This document shows positions 16,456 to 25,278 of a DNA stretch of 64,000 bases, piece by piece. A model generated the notes under the pieces. It was not told the origin of the DNA. It did not search any database and saw only the letters and a list, made by a program, of their open reading frames with translations. Position 1 is the first letter of the stretch. Every line of letters begins with the position of its first letter. The stretch covers positions 186,001-250,000 of the forward strand of contig JBGAHD010000004.1 in NCBI GenBank assembly GCA_044226395.1, read 5' to 3'. The position numbers and the translations under genes are program-made. Source of the DNA: JBGAHD01 sp044226395. GTDB taxonomy: Bacteria > Pseudomonadota > Gammaproteobacteria > Xanthomonadales > Ahniellaceae.

Positions 16456-17759
16456 GGCTTGCCCCACGCGGCTTGCAGCCGCACGCTGATGGCGCGCTCG
16501 TGCGCGATCAAACCTTCGGCGCGCGCGAGCGTCATCGCGCACGGGCCAATCGTGGCCAAGCCTTTCGGCGTGAGTTCCTGCACGGTGATGGCATTGACGA
16601 AGCTCTGCACCGACACGCCGCTGTATGCGCGCGCGTGGCCGTACGTGGGCAACACGTGATTGGTGCCCGAGCAGTAGTCGCCGACCGATTCCGGCGCGTA
16701 CGGGCCCAGGAACACCGAGCCCGCCGCGCGCACGCGCGCCAGACCCGCGCGCGGCTCGCGCGTGTTGATGATCAAATGCTCGGGCGCGTAGCGATTGCTG
16801 ACCTCGAAGGCCTCGTCGAGCGTGGCCACGCGAATGGCGCGACTGTGCGCGATCGCCTGCGCCGCGAGATCACGACGCGGCAACACGGCCAGTTGTTCGC
16901 TCACGGCATCGATCACGCGCGTGAGCAGGTCATCGTCGTCGCTGACTACGATGGCCTGCGAGTCGGGCCCGTGCTCAGCTTGAGACAACAGATCGGCGGC
17001 GACGAAACGCGGATCGGCCGCGCCATCGGCGATCACCAGCACTTCGGAAGGACCGGCCGGCATGTCGATGGCGACGCCTCCGGGCTCGGCCGCCACTTGC
17101 AGCTTGGCCTCGGTGACATAGGCATTGCCCGGCCCGAACAGCTTGTCGCAGCGCGGCACGCTGGCCGTGCCGCAAGCCATCGCCGCGATCGCTTGCGCGC
17201 CGCCGAGCTTGAATACGCGCGTGATGCCGCAGCGACTGGCCGCGTAGAGCACCGTGGGATCGCTGCGACCATCGGCGCGCGGCGGCGTGCACAGCACGAT
17301 CTCGGGACAGCCCGCGATGCGCGCGGGCACGCCGAGCATCAATGCTGTTGAAGGCAGAGGCGCGGAACCGGCCGGCACATAGAGACCAACGCGACCGATC
17401 GGACGCAACACGCGCTCGCAACGCACGCCGGGCGCGGTTTCCAGGCTCATTTCCAGCGGCGCGGCGGCGCGATGGAAGGCTTCGATGCGCGCGCGCGCTT
17501 CGTCGATGGCGGCGCGCAGGTCTTCGCTGAGTCCCGCCGCGGCTTCATCGAACTCGCTCGGGCTGACGGCGAGGTCGCCGATCTCGACGCCGTCGAAGCG
17601 GCGTGTGAGCGCGCGCAAGGTCACGTCGCCATCGGCGCGCACTTGCGCGATGAGTCGTCGCACGTCCTCGCGCAAGCGTTCATCGCGCGAAGGCGCGGGG
17701 CGCGCGAGCGCGGCGTCGCGACCGGCGGCGTCGAGGGTTCTCCAGTCGATCCGTTTCAT
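16452..17759 (-). CDS. hisD: Histidinol dehydrogenase
   Basis: A 435-residue zinc enzyme that oxidises histidinol twice to histidine with NAD+. Conserved blocks include GRVGLYVPAGSAPLPSTALM, DKLFGPGNAYVTEAK, IDMPAGPSEVLVIAD, LLSQAEHGPDSQ (zinc ligands) and NRYAPEHLII. Overlaps hisG and hisC by ATGA at each end. Confidence 0.97.
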   Translation of the reverse strand: MKRIDWRTLDAAGRDAALARPAPSRDERLREDVRRLIAQVRADGDVTLRALTRRFDGVEIGDLAVSPSEFDEAAAGLSEDLRAAIDEARARIEAFHRAAAPLEMSLETAPGVRCERVLRPIGRVGLYVPAGSAPLPSTALMLGVPARIAGCPEIVLCTPPRADGRSDPTVLYAASRCGITRVFKLGGAQAIAAMACGTASVPRCDKLFGPGNAYVTEAKLQVAAEPGGVAIDMPAGPSEVLVIADGAADPRFVAADLLSQAEHGPDSQAIVVSDDDDLLTRVIDAVSEQLAVLPRRDLAAQAIAHSRAIRVATLDEAFEVSNRYAPEHLIINTREPRAGLARVRAAGSVFLGPYAPESVGDYCSGTNHVLPTYGHARAYSGVSVQSFVNAITVQELTPKGLATIGPCAMTLARAEGLIAHERAISVRLQAAWGKP

Positions 17760-18649
17760 GCCAGCATCTTCTCCACCGGCAGCACCAGGATGTCATTGGC
17801 GCCGGCGCGTTTCATGTCTTCGAGGTGTTGCCAGGTCACGGCGCCGAAGCACATGGCCTGCACGGCCACGAGTTCGTTCTGACCTTCGATCGGCAGAATC
17901 GCCGTGCGCGTGCGCGGCGGCAGGATGCCCGTGATCGCCGGCACCGCGTCGCGGCGGGCATTGAGCATCAGCAGCTTCGCGTCCTTGACCGCGAGCACGC
18001 CGTCCATGCGGCCGAGCAAGGTCTCGAGCAGTTCGCCGCGCACGTCAGTGAGTGTTTCCGCGCGCGCGGCGAGCACGGCTTCGCTGCGCATCACGGGCGC
18101 CACTTCGCGCAATTGATTGGCCGCGAGCGTGCCGCCGGTGGACACCAGATCGCAGATCGCGTCGGCCGTGCCCAGGCGCGGGGCGATTTCCACCGAGCCG
18201 TTGAGCACGACGACCTTGGCTTCGACACCGTTGTCGCGCAGAAAGCGCGCGAGCAGATTCGGATAACTCGTGGCGATGCGTTTGCCGGCGAGGTTGGCGG
18301 GGCTTTCGTAAATTTCGTCTTGCGCCACCGCGATCGACAATCGGCACGGGCCGAAACCGAGCGCGCGTATCTCGCGCACCTCAACCGGAATCGCGGCCGG
18401 GTCGAGCGTCTGCTCCAGCAGCACATTGCGACCGACGAAGCCGAGGTCGCACACGCCTTGCGCGATCATCGACGGGATGTCGTCATCGCGCACCAGCAGC
18501 AGATCGACTGGCATGTTCTCGCCATAGCAGAACAACTTGTCGCGACTCTGACGGAACTTGAGGCCGCATTGCGCGAGCAAGTTTTGCGAGGGCTCGGACA
18601 ACCGCCCGCTCTTTTGCACGGCGATGCGCAGACGATCACGCGGGCTCAT
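17756..18649 (-). CDS. hisG: ATP phosphoribosyltransferase (long form)
   Basis: The committed, feedback-inhibited first enzyme of histidine synthesis. 297 residues make it the long, HisZ-independent form with a C-terminal regulatory domain (about 225-297, including LMLNARRDAVPAITGILPPR). Catalytic-domain motifs: RIAVQKSGRLSEPS and DLVSTGGTLAANQL for PRPP binding. ATG 18649 overlaps the stop of the upstream yerC-like regulator. Confidence 0.96.
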   Translation of the reverse strand: MSPRDRLRIAVQKSGRLSEPSQNLLAQCGLKFRQSRDKLFCYGENMPVDLLLVRDDDIPSMIAQGVCDLGFVGRNVLLEQTLDPAAIPVEVREIRALGFGPCRLSIAVAQDEIYESPANLAGKRIATSYPNLLARFLRDNGVEAKVVVLNGSVEIAPRLGTADAICDLVSTGGTLAANQLREVAPVMRSEAVLAARAETLTDVRGELLETLLGRMDGVLAVKDAKLLMLNARRDAVPAITGILPPRTRTAILPIEGQNELVAVQAMCFGAVTWQHLEDMKRAGANDILVLPVEKMLA

Positions 18650-18978
18650 GCGCGCGCTCCACGGCGCGCGGGCTTGCGCCCGAGCACGCGGTCGGCGGCC
18701 AGGCGATAACCGCCCTCGCCCAGGGAAAGACAGCGCGCCACCCGACCGATGGTGGTGACGCTGACGCCGGTGTGATCGTGAATCTCGCGGTAGGGCATGC
18801 CTTGTTCCAGCAGGGGGACGACGCGCCAGCGGTCGGACAGGGCCTCGAGTTCGGCCGGGGTGCACAGATCGCGGAAGAACGCGCGCAATTCGTCGACACG
18901 ACGCAGGCTCAGCAGCGCTTCGTACAGCGCGGCCTCGGCGTCGATGCCATCGTCGGGCAGGACGGAACGGCGTTTCAT
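18646..18978 (-). CDS. TrpR-family transcriptional regulator (YerC/HisR-like) heading the his operon
   Basis: A 110-residue all-helical protein of the TrpR/YerC-YecD family: LRAFFRDLCTPAELEALSDRW followed by the helix-turn-helix region YREIHDHTGVSVTTIGRVARCL. Family members bind palindromic operators as dimers, TrpR using tryptophan as co-repressor. Being the first gene of the his operon and sitting about 80 bp from a perfect 26-bp palindrome, it is inferred to be an autoregulated, histidine-sensing repressor of hisGDCBHAFI. ATG 18978 is chosen because it begins the conserved domain; longer frames run into the operator. Confidence 0.85.
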   Translation of the reverse strand: MKRRSVLPDDGIDAEAALYEALLSLRRVDELRAFFRDLCTPAELEALSDRWRVVPLLEQGMPYREIHDHTGVSVTTIGRVARCLSLGEGGYRLAADRVLGRKPARRGARA

Positions 18979-19058
18979 GGCGATCTCGATCTCACTGGCA
19001 GGGCGCGCGCGGGACCGGTGCCCCGCCGCTCGCATCGGCGACCGGGGTCGCCGAGGGT

Positions 19059-19084
19059 GAATGTAATAGCGCGCTATTACATTC
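19059..19084. promoter_or_regulatory. 26-bp perfect palindrome, probable operator of the his operon
   Basis: Half-site GAATGTAATAGCG at 19059-19071 is followed immediately by its exact reverse complement at 19072-19084. It is AT-rich in a very GC-rich intergenic region, 81 bp upstream of the TrpR-like regulator's start and 131 bp upstream of the divergent AraC-type gene. The internal GTAATAG...CTATTAC resembles TrpR-family operators in layout. Binding by the adjacent regulator is inferred. Confidence 0.75.
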
Positions 19085-19214
19085 GCATGATAATCGAGCC
19101 ACCCGCCGCGGCGCAAGCCGGGGCCACACGACAGGTCACGACGTGCCCATCACGGACCGACGACCGGGCGCCTTGCACACTACAATCACGTTGTCTTTCG
19201 CTAACCCAATTCGC

Positions 19215-20402
19215 GTGACCGCCACGGAACCCGTCATTCGCTTCGGCCCCTGGAGCACCACGCTCGGCATGGCCGCCGGCTTCGGGCTGTTGATCGTCCT
19301 ACTCCTGCTCGGCGCGCGCGACAATCGCGTGGCCAATCGCCTGCTCGCGGCGCTGATCTTGGTCGCGACCTTGCGCCTGATGCCTTACGTGATCGGCTAT
19401 GCGGGTTTCTACGACGCCTATCCCTGGCTCACGTTCGCGCCCTTCGATCTGGGCCTGGCGACGGGGCCGCTGCTGTATCTCTACGTGCGACGTCTGGTGA
19501 CCCCGAACCTGCCGAAGGGCTGGGTCTGGCACTTCGCGCCCGCCGCGATTGATCTGGCCTACACGTCATGGGCTTTCTCCCTGCCATTGGCAGACAAGTA
19601 CGCCTGGAACGATGAAGTGCACTTGCACTGGATCGAACCGATCGAGGCTTTCGGCGCGCTGTTCTCGCTCGCGGTGTATCTGGTCCTGGCCATCCGCTGG
19701 CATCGCGCCTACAAGCGGTGGTTGGCCGAGCAGGTCAGCGATCAGGACATCCACCGACAGCCGTGGATCGCCACCGTGCTCGCCGCCTTGGCTTTGTGGC
19801 TGGCGATCGGTTTGGGCTTCGAGATCGTCGATCGCTTCATCCAGGATCTGACGTATTTCGATCGCTATCCGAGTTATCTCGGCTTCGCCGCGATCGTGGC
19901 GTGGCTGGGACTGGAGGGTTGGCGACACGCGCGGCATCGCTTTCCGAGCTTCGTGCCGGTGCCGAGCGCTCCACCGCCAATCGCACCCGAGCCCGCGCCG
20001 AGCGCGCCCGACGAACCGCCCAGTCCCGAGCGCACACGCGACTGGTCGGCGCAGGCCGCGCAATGGCTGGCCCGCATCGAACGCGAAGGCTGGTGGCGCG
20101 AACCGGGCCTGACCCTCGACGACGTGGCGCGCCGCCTGGGCACCAACACGAACTATGTCTCGCGCGCGCTCAACACCGGCGAGGGGCGCAACTTCAATCA
20201 CGCGATCAATGCGCTGCGCGTGGCCGCCGTGCAGGCCGCGCTGACTGCGGGCGATCCGCGCGCCTTGCTAGCGATCGCGCTTGACGCCGGGTTTTCGTCC
20301 AAGGCCAGCTTCAATCGCGTCTTCTTGCTGCACACGGGCATGACGCCGAGCGCCTGGCGCGCGTCTCAAGATCGAAAAACCTCCGACGATTCCGCGATCT
20401 GA
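19215..20402 (+). CDS. AraC-family transcriptional regulator with membrane sensor domain
   Basis: About 395 residues. The N-terminal half has six to seven hydrophobic helices (for example GLLIVLLLLGA, LDLGLATGPLLYLYV, IATVLAALALWLAIGLGF); a Pro/Ala linker (PSAPPPIAPEPAPSAPDEPP) joins it to an AraC-type double helix-turn-helix (LTLDDVARRLGTNTNYVSRA and IALDAGFSSKASFNRVFLLH). Such proteins sense a signal at the membrane and regulate transcription, often of neighbours; targets are unknown. The start is uncertain: GTG 19215 keeps a short periplasmic tail and lies just after a TACAAT box (19181-19186); ATG 19269 would start inside the first helix. Confidence 0.85.
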   Translation: MTATEPVIRFGPWSTTLGMAAGFGLLIVLLLLGARDNRVANRLLAALILVATLRLMPYVIGYAGFYDAYPWLTFAPFDLGLATGPLLYLYVRRLVTPNLPKGWVWHFAPAAIDLAYTSWAFSLPLADKYAWNDEVHLHWIEPIEAFGALFSLAVYLVLAIRWHRAYKRWLAEQVSDQDIHRQPWIATVLAALALWLAIGLGFEIVDRFIQDLTYFDRYPSYLGFAAIVAWLGLEGWRHARHRFPSFVPVPSAPPPIAPEPAPSAPDEPPSPERTRDWSAQAAQWLARIEREGWWREPGLTLDDVARRLGTNTNYVSRALNTGEGRNFNHAINALRVAAVQAALTAGDPRALLAIALDAGFSSKASFNRVFLLHTGMTPSAWRASQDRKTSDDSAI

Positions 20403-20473
20403 GACGACGCGCGCGCCCCGCGCGGCGATCGTGGCGCACCGGCCCCGCTCGTGGGCCTCGCGCGAGAATCCCG

Positions 20474-21943
20474 ATGATGGCGTTCCGATGGTTGCTGGTC
20501 TGGGCCTTGCTCCTCCCCTCGTGGTCGATGGCGGCTTCGGCGCCAACGGCGACGGCCACCATCCCGGCCGCCGACCTGCAGGCCGATGTCGACGTGCTGC
20601 AACGCGCCTACGAGGCGCTGCATCCGGGCTTGTATCGCTACAACACGCCTGCGCGAATGCAGGAACGATTCGACCAACTCCGCGCCCGCTTCGACCGGCC
20701 CCGCACCTTGCGCGAGGTTTACCTCGCCTTCTCGGAGTTCGCCGCGACGATCCGCTGCGGGCATACCTACGCCAATTTCTACAATCAGACCAAGGCCGTG
20801 ACCGCGGCACTGTTCGACCCAGGATTGCGTGTGCCTTTCGAGTTTCGCTGGATCGACGACCAGATGGTCGTGACCCGCGACCTGACGGGCCGCGATCAAT
20901 TGCCGCCGGGCACCACGATCACGGCGATCAATGGCGTCGCGACCGCCGACATTCTCGCGCGGCTGCTGCCCATCGCGCGCGCCGACGGCGGCAATGACGC
21001 CAAGCGCATCGCCTTGCTCGAGGTGCAAGGTCTCGATCGGTATGAAACCTTCGATATCTATCTCTCGCTGTACTACCCCGATTTCGGGCCGCGTCTGCGC
21101 ATGAGCACGCGCGCGGCCCACGATCGCACGCGCGTGATCACGGTCGATGGCCTGAGCGACGCGCAGCGTCAAGCCGCGCGCCATGAAGCGCCGGACGATC
21201 CGCACGCGGGCTGGCGCTTCGCGTTCGACGGCGACATCGCCGTGCTGCGCACGCCGAACTGGGCGCTGTACGACAGCGATTGGGACTGGAAGGCCTATCT
21301 CGACGACGTCTTCGGCCAAGTGGCGCGACGCGCGCCGCGCGCGATGGTGATCGATCTGCGCGGCAACGAGGGCGGCCTCGATGTCGGCGACGCGATGCTG
21401 GCGCACCTGATCGACAAGCCACTGGCGATCTACGACCCGCCGCGACGCGTGCGTTATCGTCGAGTGCCCGAGGCGCTGGTGCCCTACCTCGACACCTGGG
21501 ATGCCTCGTTCAAGGATTGGGGCCAGGACGCGGTGCCACACGACGATCGCTTTTTCACCCTGCTCGACGATGACGGCAAGTCCGGCGGTCGCACCATCGC
21601 CCCGAAAGCGCCGCGTTTCGCGGGCCGCGTGTTCGTGCTGATCGACGCCGCCAACAGCTCGGCGACGTTTCAGTTCGCCGAGCGCGTGCGCGCGGCGGGC
21701 GTGGCGACCCTGGTCGGTCAGACCACGGGCGGCAATCAGCGCGGCATCAATGGTGGCGCGTTCTTCTTCCTGCGCTTGCCGCATTCGGGCATCGAGCTGG
21801 ATCTGCCGCTGATCGCGCGGTTTCCCGACGGCGAGCGACCCGATGCGGGGATCACGCCCGACATTCTGGTGGCGCGCACGGTCGCCGACATTCGCGCCGG
21901 TCGCGATGCCGAGATGACGGCGGTGCGCGCGGCGCTGCGTTGA
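20474..21943 (+). CDS. Secreted S41-family peptidase-like protein
   Basis: A 489-residue protein with a signal peptide (AFRWLLVWALLLPSWSMA-A). The C-terminal half carries the tail-specific protease core: VIDLRGNEGGLDVGDAM (about 292-308) and LIDAANSSATFQFAERV, with the presumed nucleophile Ser395 or Ser396, then GQTTGGNQRGINGG. The N-terminal half (HPGLYRYNTPA, EFAATIRCGHTYA) matches a related group of periplasmic S41 proteins without the PDZ arrangement of CtpA. Substrates are unknown. It faces the convergent esterase gene with seven bases between stops. Confidence 0.85.
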   Translation: MMAFRWLLVWALLLPSWSMAASAPTATATIPAADLQADVDVLQRAYEALHPGLYRYNTPARMQERFDQLRARFDRPRTLREVYLAFSEFAATIRCGHTYANFYNQTKAVTAALFDPGLRVPFEFRWIDDQMVVTRDLTGRDQLPPGTTITAINGVATADILARLLPIARADGGNDAKRIALLEVQGLDRYETFDIYLSLYYPDFGPRLRMSTRAAHDRTRVITVDGLSDAQRQAARHEAPDDPHAGWRFAFDGDIAVLRTPNWALYDSDWDWKAYLDDVFGQVARRAPRAMVIDLRGNEGGLDVGDAMLAHLIDKPLAIYDPPRRVRYRRVPEALVPYLDTWDASFKDWGQDAVPHDDRFFTLLDDDGKSGGRTIAPKAPRFAGRVFVLIDAANSSATFQFAERVRAAGVATLVGQTTGGNQRGINGGAFFFLRLPHSGIELDLPLIARFPDGERPDAGITPDILVARTVADIRAGRDAEMTAVRAALR

Positions 21944-21950
21944 GCGCGAG

Positions 21951-22904
21951 TTATTCGAAGCCGTCGCGCAGCATCGTGTCGTTGTCTGGCGCGACTTGCA
22001 CCGCGAGCCACAGCCAGAAATCGCGGCCCTGGCCGTCGCGCACGGTGCCGTTGTAGGTCCCGCTCCACGCGTCATGATTGCCGCCGGCTTGTTCGAAGGC
22101 GAAGACGTCGGTGGTCGGCGTCACGCGACGCAGATTGCCGACGAACGCGCGCTGCGCCGCCAGCGCGCCGTACTGATCGGCCGATGAGGCGTGCCACGAC
22201 GGCACGGCGGCGACGCGGCGATAGTCGTCATCGTTGATCGTGTGGGCGTTGGGCGTGAAGCGCAGCGCGTTCGACCATTGCGCTTCGACGCCCAGGCCCA
22301 CGGTCGGATTGGCCTGCCACACGTGCGCGAGAATGCTCATGCTCGCCAAGGGATAACGCGAAGCCACGGCATAGTTGGCCGTGCCCGCGGTGCCGGCGCT
22401 CAAGCCGGTGACATGCCAGCGTCGCTGATCGATGTTCAAGCGCGTGGCCAGATGCGCGCGCAATTCATCGACGAGAAAAGGCGAGTACGCGGCGCGGTTG
22501 TAGTCCCACTGCATCGACACGACGATGAACTCGGGATTGAAATCCGCGCGTGTCGCGAAGAGTTTCGGCGGAATATCGCCACCCGCCGAAAACAGCAAAT
22601 CGAAATTGGTGCCGAACTCCCCGATGCCGTGATTGAACTGCAGCACCGGATACGGCGCGGACGAGGCGCAATAGCCCGGCGGGATGAAGATCAGCATGCG
22701 CAGATTGGCGCGCGCGGGAAACGTCACGCGCGCCGGGTCCTCGATCAGCACTTCGTATTGATAGGCGCGCTGACGCGTCACCAGGCCGGAACCCGTGACG
22801 TAAGGCGTGCCAGGCAAGTCGGTGCAGTCGTTCGCCATCGTCGAGGTCACGGTCATCAGCGCGGCAAGAGCCGCGATCATCCGACATCCGGGTGAATCAG
22901 TCAT
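21951..22904 (-). CDS. Secreted alpha/beta-hydrolase (esterase/depolymerase-like)
   Basis: 317 residues with an N-terminal signal (MIAALAALMTVTSTMA). The fold is suggested by LRMLIFIPPGY, VLQFNHGIGEFG, the nucleophile elbow VTGLSAGTAGT (Ser169) and the probable catalytic histidine in GGNHDAWSG. It resembles the poly(3-hydroxybutyrate) depolymerase/feruloyl-esterase-like group, but the substrate is not deducible. The protein ends MLRDGFE, a short tail of a type I associate with secreted proteins of this bacterial order. ATG 22904 is fixed by an AGGAGG site seven bases upstream. Confidence 0.75.
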   Translation of the reverse strand: MTDSPGCRMIAALAALMTVTSTMANDCTDLPGTPYVTGSGLVTRQRAYQYEVLIEDPARVTFPARANLRMLIFIPPGYCASSAPYPVLQFNHGIGEFGTNFDLLFSAGGDIPPKLFATRADFNPEFIVVSMQWDYNRAAYSPFLVDELRAHLATRLNIDQRRWHVTGLSAGTAGTANYAVASRYPLASMSILAHVWQANPTVGLGVEAQWSNALRFTPNAHTINDDDYRRVAAVPSWHASSADQYGALAAQRAFVGNLRRVTPTTDVFAFEQAGGNHDAWSGTYNGTVRDGQGRDFWLWLAVQVAPDNDTMLRDGFE

Positions 22905-23013
22905 CGTCGCCTCCTGGCCTTGCGCGCGGTCGACCCATTGTCGCCATCGGCCGAGGCCGAGCCGTGACGCACGACGCATCACCACGCGCGAACGCCTGAA
23001 TTACAATCGGGCC

Positions 23014-25269
23014 ATGAGCGATCAGGGGCCCGGCGAGCAACACGATCAGCTGGCGTACTGGTTCGGCCGCGCGGTCGAACTGGCCCCCGACGCGCGCGCC
23101 GAGTTCCTGCGCGCGCATCTGGCCGACGAAGCCCTGCGCGCGCGCATCGAACGCTTGCTGGCCGAGGACGAAGATCCCGACGATCCGATCTCGCACGCCA
23201 TGGCCGATGCCGCCGAGATCGCCACCGCCATCGCCCTGCCCCGCGCCATCGGCGCTTATCGGCCACTGCGCAAGCTCGGCATGGGCGGCATGGGCACGGT
23301 GTATCTGGCCGAGCGTTCGGACGGTCGTTATCAAGGCCAGGTCGCGATCAAGGTGCTCAATGGCCTGTCGAGCGCCGGCGCGCAGGAACGCTTTCGGCGC
23401 GAGCGCGAGCTGCTCGCGCAACTCGACCATCCGCGCGTCGCGCGCCTGATCGATGCCGGCGAACTGCGCGATGGCACGCCCTACGTGGTGATGGAGTACG
23501 TCGATGGCGAACCGATCGACCGCTATTGCAAGTCCCGCGCGCTGAGCCTGGAAGCCCGCATCGAACTGATGGTGCAAGCCGCCGATGCCGTGCAGCACGC
23601 GCATCGTCGCTTGATCGTGCATCGCGACCTCAAACCCGAGAACATGCTGGTGCGCGCCGATGGCGGCTTGAAGCTGCTCGACTTCGGCATCGCCAAGGCG
23701 CTCGATGGCAGCGAGCGCACGGTGGGCAATGCGACCATCGCCTACACGCCTGGCTATGCGAGTCCCGAGCAACGTCAAGGCGGACCGATCACGGCGGCCA
23801 GCGACATCTATTCGCTGGGCGTGTTGCTGGCCGAGATGCTGATCGGCGAACAACTGCCGCGCGGCCCCGAGGGGCGACCGCGCGAGATCCGTCCGAGCGC
23901 ATTGACGTCCGATGCCTCGCTGCGTCGTCGCCTGCGCGGCGACCTCGACACCATCGTCGCCAAGGCCGCGCACCTCGACCCCGAACGTCGCTACGCCACG
24001 GCGGCCGCGCTGGCGGAAGATCTGCGGCGCTATCTGAGCCATCGACCGATCAGCGCGCGGCCCGATTCGCTCGGCTATCGCCTGGGCAAATTGATCACGC
24101 GTCATCCCTTCGCGACCGCCGCCAGCGTGTGCGCCACGCTGGCGCTGCTCGTCACTCTTGCCGCCTTGAAGATTCAACGCGATCAAGCGCGCGCCGCGGA
24201 GCAACGCGCCGCGCAAGCCGCAGCCGGGGCGCAGGCCACGGCGGAATTCCTGAGCACCTTGTTCACCGACGCCGATCCCTCGCTGCGCGGCGAAAACCTC
24301 ACCGCGCTCGAACTGCTGATGCGCGGCGCCGATCGCATCGAAGCGCAGAACACGCAGCAACCGGCCGTGCGCGCCGAACTCAAGACCACGCTCGCGACCG
24401 CGCTGATGAATCTCGGCGAGATGCGTCGCGGCCTGGAACTGGCGCGCGGCGCGGTCGCCGATTCGTCGACCGACACGCTCGCCGCGCGTCGCACCAAGGC
24501 CGAGCGCCTGCGCCTGCTCGCGCAACTGCAATGGCGCAACGAAGACGCGCAAGGCGCGCTCGCCACCGTCGACGAAGCCTTGAATCTGGTGACGCCCGAG
24601 GAACTGCCCGCCGATACCGAAGTGCGGCTGCGCAATACGCGCGTGGCGGCCTTGCGTCAGGTGTCGATCGACGCCGTCGACAGCGTGCGCTATGCCGAGG
24701 AAGCCATGCGGGTGGCGCAGGCGCGCTTGCCGGAGGGCAGCTTCTTGCGCGCGGCGGCGCGGGCGAACCTGGCCAATGTCTACGAAGACGCCGAGCGCTT
24801 TCCCGAATTGCTGAAGCTGCGCTGGGAAGTGCTCGACGAATTCGAACGCGACCCTAAGGCCATGCCCGGCGATCGTTGGCTGGCGCAACTGGCTTTCGCG
24901 CGGGCGCTGCGCCTGAATGGTCGCGCCGACGAAGCGCTGCGCATGACGACCGACGCCGCGCTCGCGTTGACGCGCCACTACCCGGGGCCGCATCCCAACG
25001 CGGCCTTCGCGCTGGGCATGTTGGCCGAGATCGAACTCGCCGTCGGCCATGTCGACGACGCGCTGGCGCACGCGCGTCAAGCGTGCGCGATGTGGAAACT
25101 CGTGCAGTATCGCGGCGACGAGGATGCGAGCCAGTTCGTGCTCGCGCGCGCGCTCATCGCCAAGGGCTTGCGCGAAGAGGCCTTGACGCTGCGCGAGCCG
25201 CTACGCGCCTCGACCAATCGCCGCTTGCGAGACGCGGCGGAACGACTGTTCGCCGATCCGCCGAAGTAA
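23014..25269 (+). CDS. Transmembrane Ser/Thr protein kinase with TPR-like repeat region
   Basis: 751 residues. The kinase domain (about 80-345) has the glycine loop LGMGGMGTVYL, K113 in VAIK, the catalytic VHRDLKPEN (D205), and DFGIAKAL (D223). A membrane helix follows (about 366-386), then some 360 residues of helical TPR-like repeats expected outside the cytoplasm. It belongs to the Hanks-type/PknB-like kinases frequent in Xanthomonadales, where an ECF sigma factor is often adjacent; none is here. ATG 23014 lacks a clear ribosome site but follows a TACAAT box at 23002-23007, suggesting a very short leader. Confidence 0.9.
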   Translation: MSDQGPGEQHDQLAYWFGRAVELAPDARAEFLRAHLADEALRARIERLLAEDEDPDDPISHAMADAAEIATAIALPRAIGAYRPLRKLGMGGMGTVYLAERSDGRYQGQVAIKVLNGLSSAGAQERFRRERELLAQLDHPRVARLIDAGELRDGTPYVVMEYVDGEPIDRYCKSRALSLEARIELMVQAADAVQHAHRRLIVHRDLKPENMLVRADGGLKLLDFGIAKALDGSERTVGNATIAYTPGYASPEQRQGGPITAASDIYSLGVLLAEMLIGEQLPRGPEGRPREIRPSALTSDASLRRRLRGDLDTIVAKAAHLDPERRYATAAALAEDLRRYLSHRPISARPDSLGYRLGKLITRHPFATAASVCATLALLVTLAALKIQRDQARAAEQRAAQAAAGAQATAEFLSTLFTDADPSLRGENLTALELLMRGADRIEAQNTQQPAVRAELKTTLATALMNLGEMRRGLELARGAVADSSTDTLAARRTKAERLRLLAQLQWRNEDAQGALATVDEALNLVTPEELPADTEVRLRNTRVAALRQVSIDAVDSVRYAEEAMRVAQARLPEGSFLRAAARANLANVYEDAERFPELLKLRWEVLDEFERDPKAMPGDRWLAQLAFARALRLNGRADEALRMTTDAALALTRHYPGPHPNAAFALGMLAEIELAVGHVDDALAHARQACAMWKLVQYRGDEDASQFVLARALIAKGLREEALTLREPLRASTNRRLRDAAERLFADPPK

Positions 25270-25278
25270 ACGCGCCGC

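Noticed and set aside
22897..25080. 727-codon open frame antisense to the kinase gene
   Set aside because: A shadow frame caused by high GC; it has no family motifs, while the opposite strand encodes a kinase with all catalytic residues.
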